64,000 nt of DNA, taken from the NCBI RefSeq assembly GCF_019127135.1, contig NZ_JAHOEA010000008.1:1-64000 (forward strand). The letters run 5' to 3'. Source of the stretch: Segatella copri (GTDB taxonomy: Bacteria > Bacteroidota > Bacteroidia > Bacteroidales > Bacteroidaceae). The stretch's first letter is position 1, and each line of letters opens with the position of its first letter. This document shows positions 55,592 to 64,000 of the stretch, in pieces. The position numbers and the translations under genes are program-made. The notes beneath the pieces were generated by a model. It was not told the origin of the DNA. It made no database searches and worked only from the letters and a program-made list of their open reading frames with translations.

Positions 55592-56942
55592 CGATTGGAC
55601 AAATAAACTTCGAGATCAGTTGGCAGACTACCAAGAGCCTGTCAGCCACGACTTGTGGGCTGGGATAGAACAATCGCTTGCTCAGTCTACAAAGGTTGGT
55701 GATGAGGAAAATGATGTAAAAAAGACACCACAGGCTCGTTATGTTGTCTTGAAAAGATGGTCAGTAGCTGCAGCAATTGCTTTATTGGGAGTAGGAGGCA
55801 GTTATGTTTATCTGCATGATGATGAACCGGGACAGGCAAACTTGGCTGTTCAGAGTTCTTTCTCTACAGCATCAGGTTCTAGCAGGACTTCTTCTGCTGT
55901 CCGTGCAGAAGCACAATCGGCAGGAAGTAAAAATGCTATCTTGCTTGCTGAAAACAATGCATCTGCACATCAGGTGAATCGCCATTCATCGGGGCGCCAA
56001 TTGAACCATAGTAAATCTTCTGTCTCTTTCCAGGAGAGGACTGTTGCTGCTGATAATGAAGTAATGCTTGCAGCAGAGGTAGAAATGCCAGAACAGTCTG
56101 TTAATGCAGAGGTAAATGGTCGGGATTTATCTGTTTTGCAAAAGCAAAATGAGGATTCTGAAAGACAGATGGCCGTTTCTTCTAATCATGCAACCAAGCC
56201 GTTGGAAGCAGATGGTGGGCAGAAGCTTTATGCAGGCAGGGCGCAGGATGGTCATTTTGAACGCAGTTATAAGGACAAGTATGAACAGAACTGGACCATG
56301 AACCTGTATGCAGAGAATGTAAGTCTGGGATCTGGCAGTGATGGAATGTCAAACGGCATGTATGCGTCTTCAGATCCTCTTGCTGGTGGCGGCTTTGCTG
56401 ATCATGGTGTTTTCCTGGCTGCTGCTTCTCCTTTAAGATATGCAATACCGAAATATGTTGAAGCGAAACATCATGCTCCTTTGGCTATAGGTGCTCAGGT
56501 TGGTATCGGACTTGCGCCTCGTTTGTCTTTGAGTACCGGTGTCGTTTATACGCGTGTTGCTTCTGATTTCAAATCTTATGGCGTTTCAGAATTTGATACA
56601 CATCAGGTTTTGCATTATGTGGGTGTTCCACTTGGTTTAAACTATGCGGTTTGGAGCACGGGAGGCTTTCATGCGTACGTAATGGCGGGTGGAGAAGCCG
56701 ATTTCAATGTAAAGAATGATACAAAGGTTTCTGGTCAAAAAGAGGACGTGAAGCGTGATGGCGTTCAGTTCTCGGGTAAGGCTTCGCTTGGCGCACAGTA
56801 TGATGTTACACCACAAGTAGGCTTCTATATTGAGCCAGGTGCAAAATATTATTTTGATAATGGCAGCGAAATAGAAAATACGTTTAAAGATAAGAAGTGG
56901 AATTTTAATCTCCAGTTCGGACTTCGTATTAATCTGAAATAG
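55584..56942 (+). CDS. Membrane-anchored outer-membrane beta-barrel-like protein partnered with the sigma factor
   Basis: This 452-residue protein has an N-terminal polar part (1-55; DWTNKLRDQLADYQEPVSHD) like a short anti-sigma domain and one TM helix at about 62-78 (RWSVAAAIALLGVGGSYVYL). A long Ser/Ala/Gln-rich linker (about 85-270) follows, then a C-terminal PorT-like beta-barrel domain (GAQVGIGLAPRLSLSTGVVY ... EPGAKYYF ... FNLQFGLRINL). It shares the start region with the sigma gene, the classic arrangement of sigma factor plus transmembrane partner. The anti-sigma role is an inference. Confidence 0.8.
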   Translation: MSNDWTNKLRDQLADYQEPVSHDLWAGIEQSLAQSTKVGDEENDVKKTPQARYVVLKRWSVAAAIALLGVGGSYVYLHDDEPGQANLAVQSSFSTASGSSRTSSAVRAEAQSAGSKNAILLAENNASAHQVNRHSSGRQLNHSKSSVSFQERTVAADNEVMLAAEVEMPEQSVNAEVNGRDLSVLQKQNEDSERQMAVSSNHATKPLEADGGQKLYAGRAQDGHFERSYKDKYEQNWTMNLYAENVSLGSGSDGMSNGMYASSDPLAGGGFADHGVFLAAASPLRYAIPKYVEAKHHAPLAIGAQVGIGLAPRLSLSTGVVYTRVASDFKSYGVSEFDTHQVLHYVGVPLGLNYAVWSTGGFHAYVMAGGEADFNVKNDTKVSGQKEDVKRDGVQFSGKASLGAQYDVTPQVGFYIEPGAKYYFDNGSEIENTFKDKKWNFNLQFGLRINLK

Positions 56943-57015
56943 TGTTTGAGTCCAATTATTAATAAATATATGTACGAACTACATTTCATTTTATAACATT
57001 ACATACGAGAAAAGG

Positions 57016-57050
57016 AAAGGGCAGTCTGCGTGATGCATGGCTGCCCTTTT
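57016..57050 (+). terminator. Bidirectional terminator hairpin
   Basis: AAAGGGCAG (57016-57024) pairs with CTGCCCTTTT (57041-57050), ending the sigma/barrel transcript. Confidence 0.75.
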
Positions 57051-57067
57051 ATTGTTTCCCGTTTTTC

Positions 57068-59413
57068 TTATTTATTCAATAATTTTTCGCTCATATTGAG
57101 AGCGGCCTTTCTGCCGTCTCCCATGGCAAGAATTACTGTGGCTCCTCCTCGTACGATATCGCCGCCAGCGTAGATTTCTTCGATAGAACTCTGCATCTGG
57201 TCGTTTACGGCAATGGTGTTCTTCCGGCCGAGTTCCAAGCCTTCGATACTCTGAGGAACGAGTGGGTTAGGACTTACACCTACAGCAACAATTACCTGGT
57301 CGCACTCCAGCGTGATGGTCTCGCCTGTAGCTTCCGGACGACGACGGCCGCTGGCATCAGGTTCGCCAAGCTTCATCACATCGAGAACTACAGCCTTTAC
57401 TGCGCCCTTCTCATCTGCCTCATATTCTTTAGGATTGTGCAATGTAAAGAAGTTGATTCCTTCTTCCTTGGCATGCTTCACCTCTTCGAGTCGGGCAGGC
57501 ATTTCAGCCTCCGAACGGCGATATACCAAGGTTACGTCTGCTCCGAGTCGTTTTGCAGTACGGCAACTGTCCATAGCTGTGTTACCGCCGCCTACAACAA
57601 CCACCTTCTTGCCTAAGTTGATAGGGGTGTCGCTATGAGGATTGGCTGCATCCATCAGGTTTACACGTGTAAGATATTCGTTAGAAGACATGATGTTCAA
57701 GGCATTCTCTCCAGGAATATTCATGAAGTTTGGCAGACCCGCACCTGAACCGACAAAGATTCCCTTGAATCCTTGTTCTTCCAGATTTTTTACGGAAATG
57801 GTCTTGCCAACGATGCAGTCTGTAATGAACTTTACGCCCATCTTCTGAAGATTTTCAATCTCTACATCCACGATAGCATTAGGCAAACGGAATTCCGGAA
57901 TACCATATTTCAATACACCGCCAATCTCGTGAAGCGCTTCGAAAACAGTAACATCGAATCCCTTCTTTGCCATATCGCCTGCAAAACTCAATCCGGAAGG
58001 TCCTGAACCGACTACAGCTACCTTGATGCCATTAGCCTCATCGCACTTTGGTACAGAGATGTTTCCACTCTGGCGTTCGTAATCGGCAGCAAAACGCTCC
58101 AGGTATCCGATAGCTACAGCAGGCTCGTTCATCTTGAGATGTACGCACTTGCTTTCGCATTGCTTTTCCTGTGGACAAACTCGTCCGCAAACGGCAGGTA
58201 GGGCAGAGGTGTTCTTTAAAACCTTGGCTGCGGCAAGGAACTGGCCCCGCTCAATGTTCTTGATGAATGAAGGAATGTTGATGCTTACCGGGCAACCTTC
58301 CATACAGGTAGGTTTAGGACAGTCGAGACAGCGTTTGGCTTCGGTCAAAGCCATTTCCTTGGTCAAACCGATATTTACCTCTTCCGTACGGGTTGTGGCA
58401 CGGTAAAGAGGGTCAAGTTCTGGCATCTTTACGCGCTCTATAGCTGTGCGTTCTTTTGCTTTCATCGAAGCGCGTAACTCCTTGCGCCACTCAGCGTTGC
58501 GGTCTGTCAACTCTTCGATGCTCGCATCTGTAGGTTCTACGTCCATGGTTACATCCGTAGTTTCTTTCTTCTTTCCTGCGTCTACAGTTGCAAGGTGCTC
58601 TTCGAAGTGTTCCATCTCTTCGCGTTCAACATCCTTGAAGGTGCCCATGCGTTTGAACATCTCATCCCAATCTACCAGAGCGCCGTCAAACTCAGGACCA
58701 TCGATGCAGACAAACTTGGTCTTTCCACCGATGGTCAGGCGGCAGGCACCGCACATACCGGTTCCATCCACCATGATTGTATTGAGTGAAACGTCTGTGG
58801 AAAGATTGTATTTCTGGGTCAGGAGACAGCAGAACTTCATCATGATAGGAGGACCGATGGCGAAAACCTTATCGATATGCTCCTGATTGATAAACTTCTC
58901 GATTCCTACAGTTACAACACCCTTCTCGCCGTAACTTCCGTCATCGGTCATGATGATGAGCTCATCGCTAGATGCACGCACTTCATCTTCCATAATCACG
59001 AGTTCTTTGTTTCTGCCCGCGATTACAGAAAGAACTCTGTTTCCTGCGGCTTTCAGTGCCTTGATGATAGGGAGCATAGGAGCTACACCTACGCCACCTC
59101 CGGCACAAATGACTGTTCCGAAGTTCTCGATATGTGTAGGATTTCCAAGTGGTCCCACCACATCGTGAATCTCATCACCTTCATTTAGGGCGCAGAGTTT
59201 GGTAGATGAAAGACCTACCTTCTGCACAACCAGCGTGATGGTTCCTTTCTCAATGTCAGCATCAGCGATGGTCAGCGGCATACGCTCGCTGTTGTTGTCT
59301 ACACGGATGATAACAAAGTTACCTGCCTTTCGGCTTTTGGCAATAAGTGGTGCTTCTACATCGAAGCGGAATACTTTCTCTGAGTATTGTACTTTCTTGA
59401 TAATCTTGTTCAT
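57068..59413 (-). CDS. Fused DHODB NAD-binding-like / NADPH glutamate synthase small-subunit protein (SudA-SudB/NfnAB-like)
   Basis: This 781-residue fusion has an N-terminal ferredoxin-NADP-reductase-like part (about 1-275; GGVGVAPMLPIIKALKAAG, Cys-rich MVDGTGMCGACRLTIGG). A C-terminal GltD-like flavoprotein follows (about 330-781) with CLDCPKPTCMEGCPV, PAVCGRVCPQEKQCESKC, VVGSGPSGLSFAGDMAK and VVVGGGNTAMDSCRTAKRLG. It couples NAD(P)H oxidation to reduced ferredoxin or polysulfide. The two halves are separate subunits in SudA/SudB and NfnAB. Confidence 0.93.
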   Translation of the reverse strand: MNKIIKKVQYSEKVFRFDVEAPLIAKSRKAGNFVIIRVDNNSERMPLTIADADIEKGTITLVVQKVGLSSTKLCALNEGDEIHDVVGPLGNPTHIENFGTVICAGGGVGVAPMLPIIKALKAAGNRVLSVIAGRNKELVIMEDEVRASSDELIIMTDDGSYGEKGVVTVGIEKFINQEHIDKVFAIGPPIMMKFCCLLTQKYNLSTDVSLNTIMVDGTGMCGACRLTIGGKTKFVCIDGPEFDGALVDWDEMFKRMGTFKDVEREEMEHFEEHLATVDAGKKKETTDVTMDVEPTDASIEELTDRNAEWRKELRASMKAKERTAIERVKMPELDPLYRATTRTEEVNIGLTKEMALTEAKRCLDCPKPTCMEGCPVSINIPSFIKNIERGQFLAAAKVLKNTSALPAVCGRVCPQEKQCESKCVHLKMNEPAVAIGYLERFAADYERQSGNISVPKCDEANGIKVAVVGSGPSGLSFAGDMAKKGFDVTVFEALHEIGGVLKYGIPEFRLPNAIVDVEIENLQKMGVKFITDCIVGKTISVKNLEEQGFKGIFVGSGAGLPNFMNIPGENALNIMSSNEYLTRVNLMDAANPHSDTPINLGKKVVVVGGGNTAMDSCRTAKRLGADVTLVYRRSEAEMPARLEEVKHAKEEGINFFTLHNPKEYEADEKGAVKAVVLDVMKLGEPDASGRRRPEATGETITLECDQVIVAVGVSPNPLVPQSIEGLELGRKNTIAVNDQMQSSIEEIYAGGDIVRGGATVILAMGDGRKAALNMSEKLLNK

Positions 59414-59615
59414 GGGCTATTAAATTTCTTAATGCTGATAAATTAATTTTTCTGGTTAGCTGTTTAGAGTTTGCTTCATGGTACATAAAATGCAAAAGGA
59501 TAACATCGGCTACCTTTGTGGCAGTCGAAGTTATCCTCGTACAATATATGTTATTTTTGTTTTTCGAATGTTTTGTATAATCGAGAAAAACAGAAAGTCT
59601 TACCGATACTTCAAA

Positions 59616-60908
59616 TTAATCGAAATTTTTGTCATCAAGCATCTCGAAACCGCAGTATGGAACCAATACCTTAGGTACGCGGATTCCTTCTGGGGTCTGA
59701 TTGTTCTCCAAGATGGTTGCTACGATACGTGGCAAAGCAAGAGCTGAACCATTCAATGTGTGGCAAAGCTCAATCTTCTTGTCATCTGTATGGCGATAGC
59801 GGCAGTGGAGACGGTTAGCCTGATAGCTCTCGAAGTTAGATACTGATGAAACTTCCAACCAGCGACCCTGTGCAGCACTCCATGTCTCGAAGTCGTAGCA
59901 GATAGAAGAGGTGAAGCTCATATCACCACCGCAGAGACGGAGGATATGGTATGGCAATTCCAACTTCTTCAAAAGACCTTCAACATGGTCGAGCATCTCG
60001 TTCAAACTCTCGTAAGAGTGACCTGGCTTATCGATGCGAACAATCTCTACCTTGTCGAACTGGTGCAGGCGGTTCAAACCGCGAACATCCTTACCATAGC
60101 TACCTGCTTCGCGACGGAAACAAGCTGAGTAAGCACAACGCTTAATAGGGAGATCTTTCTCATCGAGAATAACATCGCGGAAGATGTTGGTTACAGGAAC
60201 CTCAGCAGTAGGGATGAGGAAGAGATTATCCAGATTAGCATGATACATCTGACCTTCCTTGTCTGGCAACTGACCGGTACCGCGACCAGAGTCCTCGTTT
60301 ACTACGTAAGGAGGCTGAATCTCCAGATATCCGCTCTTGCGAGCCTCATCGAGGAAGAATGCCTCAAGCGCACGCTGGAAGCGAGCCATCTTGCCGATAT
60401 ATACAGGGAAACCAGCACCGGTAATCTTAACGCCGAGGTCGAAGTCAACAAGATTGTATTTCTTCAAGAGATCCCAATGGCAGAGAGCATCCTCACCGAG
60501 GTTTGGCTTTTCGCCGCCTTCTTTCACAACAACGTTGTCGGCTGCGTCCTTACCTTCAGGAACCTGCTCGCAAGGAATGTTAGGAATTTCGAGCAACTGG
60601 TTGGTCATATCGTTCTGAGCTTTCTCCATGATCTCTTCAAGAGCCTTGGCGTCCGCCTTGAGCATAGCTACCTGAGCCTTTGCGCTCTCAGCTTCCTCTT
60701 TCTTACCTTCCTTCATAAGGGCACCAATCTGCTTAGCAAACTGGTTAGCCTGCTGCTTGTTGTTATCCAACTTCTGCTGAGCTTCACGACGAATCTTGTC
60801 GTACTCCAAAACTTTCTCTACGGCCTCACGAGCATTTGGAAAATGCTTCTTTTCGAGACCCTTAACTACACGTTCAGTTTCCTCACTGATAAGTTTAAGT
60901 GTAAGCAT
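59616..60908 (-). CDS. serS: Serine--tRNA ligase
   Basis: This 430-residue class II synthetase has an N-terminal coiled-coil arm (EVRREAQQ-like REAQQKLDNNKQQANQFA), motif 2 with AYSACFRREAGSYGKD, and motif 3 with NGSALALPRIVATILENNQ. It starts at the ATG at 60908. A TACTTTTG promoter box at 60946-60953 (minus) lies within the longer alternative reading frame, which excludes it. Confidence 0.98.
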   Translation of the reverse strand: MLTLKLISEETERVVKGLEKKHFPNAREAVEKVLEYDKIRREAQQKLDNNKQQANQFAKQIGALMKEGKKEEAESAKAQVAMLKADAKALEEIMEKAQNDMTNQLLEIPNIPCEQVPEGKDAADNVVVKEGGEKPNLGEDALCHWDLLKKYNLVDFDLGVKITGAGFPVYIGKMARFQRALEAFFLDEARKSGYLEIQPPYVVNEDSGRGTGQLPDKEGQMYHANLDNLFLIPTAEVPVTNIFRDVILDEKDLPIKRCAYSACFRREAGSYGKDVRGLNRLHQFDKVEIVRIDKPGHSYESLNEMLDHVEGLLKKLELPYHILRLCGGDMSFTSSICYDFETWSAAQGRWLEVSSVSNFESYQANRLHCRYRHTDDKKIELCHTLNGSALALPRIVATILENNQTPEGIRVPKVLVPYCGFEMLDDKNFD

Positions 60909-61065
60909 AAAATGTCTTTTAATTAAATAATTTACTATTTGTAGGCAAAAGTACAAAAAATATTTGTGATAGCGTAAAAAAATGCTGACTTTTTTACAGG
61001 GAAGGGTAGAATTAAAGTTTTTTTGTGGTTTTACAGGGTTAAGGAGCTTAGAGAAAGGGGGTGTG

Positions 61066-61084
61066 GTGTAATCCGTGCCTAAAA
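61066..61084. repeat. 19-base copy of the 18.1-kb repeat arm
   Basis: GTGTAATCCGTGCCTAAAA matches the right arm at 18105-18123 exactly. A second arm is absent here. Confidence 0.9.
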
Positions 61085-61102
61085 ACTTATATAAACGAAG
61101 AA

Positions 61103-61127
61103 AGCCTGCTCTAGGTATGAGCAGGCT
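61103..61127 (-). terminator. Terminator after rpmA
   Basis: AGCCTGCTC (61103-61111) pairs with GAGCAGGCT (61119-61127); on the minus strand it is followed by T-rich sequence. Confidence 0.75.
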
Positions 61128-61171
61128 TCTATGTTGTTTGTTTGGAATAGTTTTTTCTAAAACTTTAAAAA

Positions 61172-61462
61172 TTAAGCGTCAGCTTTTTTGGTCTTCTCAG
61201 CGTAAACCTCTGGAGAGAGAACAGAAACTGTACTCTTGTCCTTGCGGCCCTTGTGGAAGTAAACGATACCATCTGCCAAAGCATACAATGTATCATCCTT
61301 ACCCTGAGCTACGTTCTCACCTGGGAAGTGCTTGTTACCACGCTGGCGAACGATGATGTTACCTGCGATGATGCTCTGACCACCCCAGATCTTAACGCCT
61401 AATCTTTGTGAAGCTGATTCACGGCCGTTCTTAGAACTACCAACACCTTTCTTATGTGCCAT
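61172..61462 (-). CDS. rpmA: Ribosomal protein bL27
   Basis: This 96-residue protein starts [20 protein letters not shown], followed by [20 protein letters not shown] and [21 protein letters not shown]. It is near the peptidyl-transferase centre in the 50S subunit. It has a short Lys-rich extension at the end (EKTKKADA). It follows rplU by 19 bases. Confidence 0.98.
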   Translation of the reverse strand: MAHKKGVGSSKNGRESASQRLGVKIWGGQSIIAGNIIVRQRGNKHFPGENVAQGKDDTLYALADGIVYFHKGRKDKSTVSVLSPEVYAEKTKKADA

Positions 61463-61481
61463 TTTCTAATTCCTCCTAATT

Positions 61482-61799
61482 TTAAGCGATTACAGATTTG
61501 ATTGATACTTCAGTGAACTGAGCACGATGACCATTCTTCTTGCGATAGTCCTTGCGGCGCTTCATCTTGAAGACGATTACCTTGTCACCCTTTACGAGTG
61601 GGTTCACTACTTCTACTACTACTTTTGCACCCTCTACAGCTGGTGCACCGACAGTGATTGAGCCGTCTTTGTCAACGAGCAAAACCTTGTCGAACTCAAC
61701 AGTCTGACCTGCCTCAACATCCTTGATGTGATGTACGAAGAGCTTCTTGCCCTCCTCAGCCTTGAACTGCTGACCGTTAATTTCTACAATTGCGTACAT
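61482..61799 (-). CDS. rplU: Ribosomal protein bL21
   Basis: This 105-residue protein starts [20 protein letters not shown] at 61799; the in-frame extension to 61922 has no relation to L21 and overlaps the promoter region (TAATTTTG at 61920-61927, minus). It ends with [20 protein letters not shown], typical of L21. It forms the usual rplU-rpmA operon. Confidence 0.97.
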   Translation of the reverse strand: MYAIVEINGQQFKAEEGKKLFVHHIKDVEAGQTVEFDKVLLVDKDGSITVGAPAVEGAKVVVEVVNPLVKGDKVIVFKMKRRKDYRKKNGHRAQFTEVSIKSVIA

Positions 61800-62072
61800 T
61801 AAATTAATTATATAAACGGGTTTCTTCGGGAGGCGTCCTGCATTGTGCCGGATCTTCTTTGAGCCCCTTCGAACTAAACTTTTCTGTAACATTTGCCCAA
61901 TCCATGAGCATTCGGGGTGCAAAATTACAAATTATCTTTGATATGAACAAAATGTTGGGGAAATAAAGATTGCTTTTTAGAAAGATTTAACAGAAAAGCC
62001 TGTTTTTTATAAGAATACCGATTATTTATCTACCAGATAAGGGACTCGTGAATAGTATAATGTTCTTTATTG

Positions 62073-62248
62073 GGTTCAATAATATACTTCCTTAGGTTCA
62101 ATGATATACTTCCTTAGGTTCAATGATATGTCTCCTCTGGTTCAATGATATGTCTTCTCTGGCTCAATGATATGTCTTCTCTGGTTCAAGGAGATGTCTC
62201 CTTAGGTTTAAGAATACGACTTCTCTGGTTCAAGAAGATACCTTCGTT
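62073..62248. repeat. Eight 22-base tandem repeats
   Basis: Units start at 62073, 62095, 62117, 62139, 62161, 62183, 62205 and 62227. The typical unit is GGTTCAATGATATGTCTTCT ending CT or TA; units 6-8 are more diverged. They are contiguous, without spacers. Confidence 0.92.
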
Positions 62249-62283
62249 AAAGTTATGACTAGTGTCGGCAGCTCTGCTGAGCC

Positions 62284-62349
62284 TAGTCAGCACGTCTGCT
62301 CACTATAGTCGGCAGGTCTGCTCACTGCAGTCAGCAAGTCTTCCAAATC
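62284..62349. repeat. Second 22-base tandem array of different sequence
   Basis: Three units start at 62284, 62306 and 62328 with the core AGTCGGCAGGTCTGCTCACT; a related 24-base unit precedes them at 62260. The period equals that of the first array although the sequence differs. Confidence 0.8.
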
Positions 62350-62435
62350 AAGTGATACTACCTTTTAATAGTATACTTCCTTCTTGGGAACAATATACGC
62401 TATTTGCTATTTAATAGGGGGGAGGTGTATAAAAA

Positions 62436-62530
62436 GAAAAAAGCGATGACCTTCACAGGCTACCGCTCCAAATCTTCAATAGGTATTAGTTTCCATTAAG
62501 GTAAAAAGATTGTTTTCAGGATAACTGGTT
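62436..62530 (-). ncRNA. Candidate small RNA of about 90 bases
   Basis: A promoter on the minus strand (TACCTTTG at 62532-62539, with a TTTGG-type -33 about 20 bases upstream at 62560-62562) points to an RNA start near 62525. About 65 bases later a hairpin forms (GCGGTAGCC, TGTGAA loop, GGTCATCGC), followed by TTTTTTCTTTTT. Only a 6-codon frame lies inside (METNTY), so the product is probably not a protein. Confidence 0.5.
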
Positions 62531-62690
62531 GCAAAGGTACATGTTATTTTTCAATTAACCAAATATTTATTTGATTATTTTTATTGTAACTCTGCTGTGT
62601 GGGCACACATATACAATATTTAACTTATATTAGGAATAAAAACTGTGCAAACGTTTGCGAAGTTCGCTTCTTTTACTTTTGTTTAGACAT

Positions 62691-62742
62691 CTTTATAAGT
62701 ATAAAGAGAAGAGCTGTTTTATAAGTATAAAGAGAAGAACTG
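62691..62742. repeat. Direct repeat pair of about 26 bases
   Basis: TTATAAGTATAAAGAGAAGA followed by GCTGTT or ACTGT occurs twice in tandem. Confidence 0.8.
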
Positions 62743-62774
62743 TCGGATGTTTTAGTGAGGAAGAGAAAATAAAA

Positions 62775-62806
62775 ACAGGTTGACGCTGTTGCGCCAACCT
62801 GTTCAT
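62775..62806 (-). terminator. Terminator of the maeB-like gene
   Basis: AACAGGTTG/CAACCTGTT with an inner CGC/GCG and a TGTT loop; on the minus strand it is followed by TTTTATTTTC. Confidence 0.85.
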
Positions 62807-62858
62807 GGAAAATACTATTATCTTGTTCTATCTGTTCAAATCAGGAGAGAAAAGCGAT

Positions 62859-64000
62859 TTACTTCTGTTTCTTGATTTTCTCTACGTAAGCATCAATTAC
62901 AGCTACTGCTGTGATGTTTACGATATCCTGTACACTGCTCTCTGAGTCAGTGAAGTGGATAGGCTTGTTCAATCCCATCTGGATAGGGCCGATAATCTCA
63001 GCTTCAGGATTCAAACCCTGTAGAAGTTTGTATGCACCATTGGCGCTACTCAAGTTAGGGAACACCAAAGTGTTAACGTCTTTGCCCTTGAGGCGGGAGA
63101 ATGGATACTTCTCGTCGCGCAGATCCTTGTTGAGTGCATAGTTTACCTGCATCTCACCATCGATAGCGAGTTCAGGGAACTCCTTCTGCATCTCAGCAAC
63201 GGCTTTCTTTACCTTAACTGGTGAGCCGATATTGTCTGTACCGAAGTTTGAGTAGCTTAACATGGCCATAACCGGCTCTTCGTTGAAGAACTTCACTGTA
63301 CCTGCAGACAGTTTGGCAACATCAATCAGTACATCTTCGTCTGGGTGGCGGTTGATGAGCGTATCTGCGATATAATAAATACCCTTCTGTGTGTTAAGAA
63401 TGTGCATGGTACCGAAAGTCTTATATGGCTCACGGATTCCAATTACATCTTTTGCCACCTTAATAGTATTGCTGTACTTTGTGTAAAGACCAGTGATGAA
63501 TGCGTCAGCATCACCCTGTTCTACCATTGACATACCGAAGTAGTTGCGCTCGTACATTTTATCATAAGCTTCCTCGAAACTGTAGCCCTCGCGAGCACGC
63601 TTCTCTGCCAGATGCTTGGCAAACTTAGCACGGCGGCCCTGTTCGTTATCGGCACGCATATCTACAATCTCAATATCTGAAAGGTCAAGCTTCAAACGGC
63701 TAGCTACACGGTTCAAGCGGTCTGGGTTGCCCAACAGGATTGGCTGGCAGATTCCCTCTTGCTTTGCCTGGACTGCAGCCTTCAGCATAGTTGGGTTGCC
63801 ACCTTCTGCGAATACTACACGCTGTGGGTGAAGGCGCGCTGTATCGTGGAGCTTGCGGGTCAGTTTGGTCTCCTGACCAAGCAACTGGCGTAAATCCTGC
63901 TTGTACTTCTCCCAGTCTGTGATAGGGGTGCGAGCCACACCACTTTCCATTGCAGCCTTGGCTACGGCAGCAGAAACTTCTGTAATCAAACGTGGATCTA
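62859..64000 (-). CDS. maeB: NADP-dependent malic enzyme, maeB type (3' part, runs off the window)
   Basis: Codons continue to the window edge (DPRLITEVSAAVAKAAMESG), so the 5' end is missing. Visible are the end of the malic-enzyme part (GVARTPITDWEKYKQDLRQL) and the C-terminal phosphotransacetylase-like domain (about 50-376: RVVFAEGGNPTMLKAAVQAK, EQGDADAFITGLYTKYSNT, IGPIQMGLNKPIHFTDSESS). This fusion decarboxylates malate to pyruvate; the PTA-like part is thought to sense acetyl-CoA. A stand-alone phosphate acetyltransferase is less likely because of the N-terminal residues. Confidence 0.9.
   Translation of the reverse strand, partial: DPRLITEVSAAVAKAAMESGVARTPITDWEKYKQDLRQLLGQETKLTRKLHDTARLHPQRVVFAEGGNPTMLKAAVQAKQEGICQPILLGNPDRLNRVASRLKLDLSDIEIVDMRADNEQGRRAKFAKHLAEKRAREGYSFEEAYDKMYERNYFGMSMVEQGDADAFITGLYTKYSNTIKVAKDVIGIREPYKTFGTMHILNTQKGIYYIADTLINRHPDEDVLIDVAKLSAGTVKFFNEEPVMAMLSYSNFGTDNIGSPVKVKKAVAEMQKEFPELAIDGEMQVNYALNKDLRDEKYPFSRLKGKDVNTLVFPNLSSANGAYKLLQGLNPEAEIIGPIQMGLNKPIHFTDSESSVQDIVNITAVAVIDAYVEKIKKQK

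Larger units (their letters stand above)
61930..62858. other. Long intergenic region with repeats and a candidate small RNA
   Basis: This 929-base stretch has no convincing protein gene. It holds two 22-base tandem arrays (62073-62248 and about 62284-62349), a promoter plus hairpin unit on the minus strand (62436-62562), a 12-base palindrome (62647-62658), a 26-base direct repeat pair (about 62691-62742) and the terminator of the maeB-like gene (62775-62806). Confidence 0.8.

Noticed and set aside
62073..62349. CRISPR array
   Set aside because: Units are contiguous and degenerate, without unique spacers, and no cas genes are present. The same holds for the 33-kb array.
62647..62658. PurR/LacI-type operator GCAAACGTTTGC
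   Set aside because: The palindrome is perfect and matches the PurR-type core, but it lies about 85 bases upstream of the candidate small RNA promoter and 3' of the maeB-like gene, so no target gene can be assigned.

Overview
The window looks like the chromosome of a Bacteroidales bacterium, most likely Prevotella/Segatella (copri-like). Supporting signs: many promoters fit the Bacteroidetes form (TTG, about 19 bases, then TAnnTTTG); there are several outer-membrane beta-barrel families typical of the phylum; there is a fused SudA/SudB-GltD-type oxidoreductase, DUF4248 and HU-like genes, and two members of the AAA-like/PD-(D/E)XK family that is expanded in Prevotella. The species is inferred from gene content, not measured.

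Layout. 0-9 kb: a TonB-receptor-type barrel, an alpha/beta hydrolase, an AAA-like/PD-(D/E)XK protein, a BaiN/HI0933-type flavoprotein, an FKBP isomerase and a second TonB-type barrel. 9-13 kb: a histidine kinase/response regulator pair divergent from that barrel, then a small secreted protein and a membrane protein resembling an anti-sigma factor. 13-18 kb: a polyphosphate operon (LRR protein, ppk1, ppx) divergent from an OprP/OprO-like porin, with 11-base-phased TTACA repeats between them that look like a Pho box. 18-31 kb: hisB, a TrmH-type RNA methyltransferase, a lipid-anchored BamA/TamA-like protein, an MBL hydrolase, a large nested inverted repeat, an AAA/PD-(D/E)XK paralogue broken by a stop codon, a patatin-POTRA-barrel protein, an S37-type peptidase, tRNA-Lys and a MATE transporter.

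33-41 kb is the accessory part. It has gene remnants and a 23-base tandem array. It then has an EcoRI-type adenine methyltransferase overlapping a DUF262-HNH nuclease gene, preceded by a long leader that can fold in two mutually exclusive ways ending in a T-run. Next come a wHTH-like protein and a replication-like module: a small ORF, a RepA-like P-loop ATPase, 13 copies of a TGTATCA/TGATACA word, a DUF6371 zinc-finger/Toprim-like protein, DUF4248 and an HU-like protein.

41-64 kb is mostly core: a TPP-riboswitch-controlled thiS-thiG-thiC-thiH operon, a Fur-family regulator with two unannotated micro-proteins upstream, a GYF_2 protein, a C11 cysteine peptidase lipoprotein, valS, two tiny membrane proteins, mazG, rnz, an ECF sigma factor coupled to a barrel protein, a SudAB/GltD fusion, serS, rplU-rpmA, a 0.9-kb gap with 22-base tandem arrays and a candidate small RNA, and the 3' part of a maeB-like malic enzyme that runs off the right edge. 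The best candidates for something new are the methyltransferase/DUF262-HNH pair with its switch-like leader, the repeat array between the RepA-like and primase-like genes, the polyphosphate operon carrying a Lys/Glu/Ser-rich LRR protein, and the micro-proteins upstream of fur.
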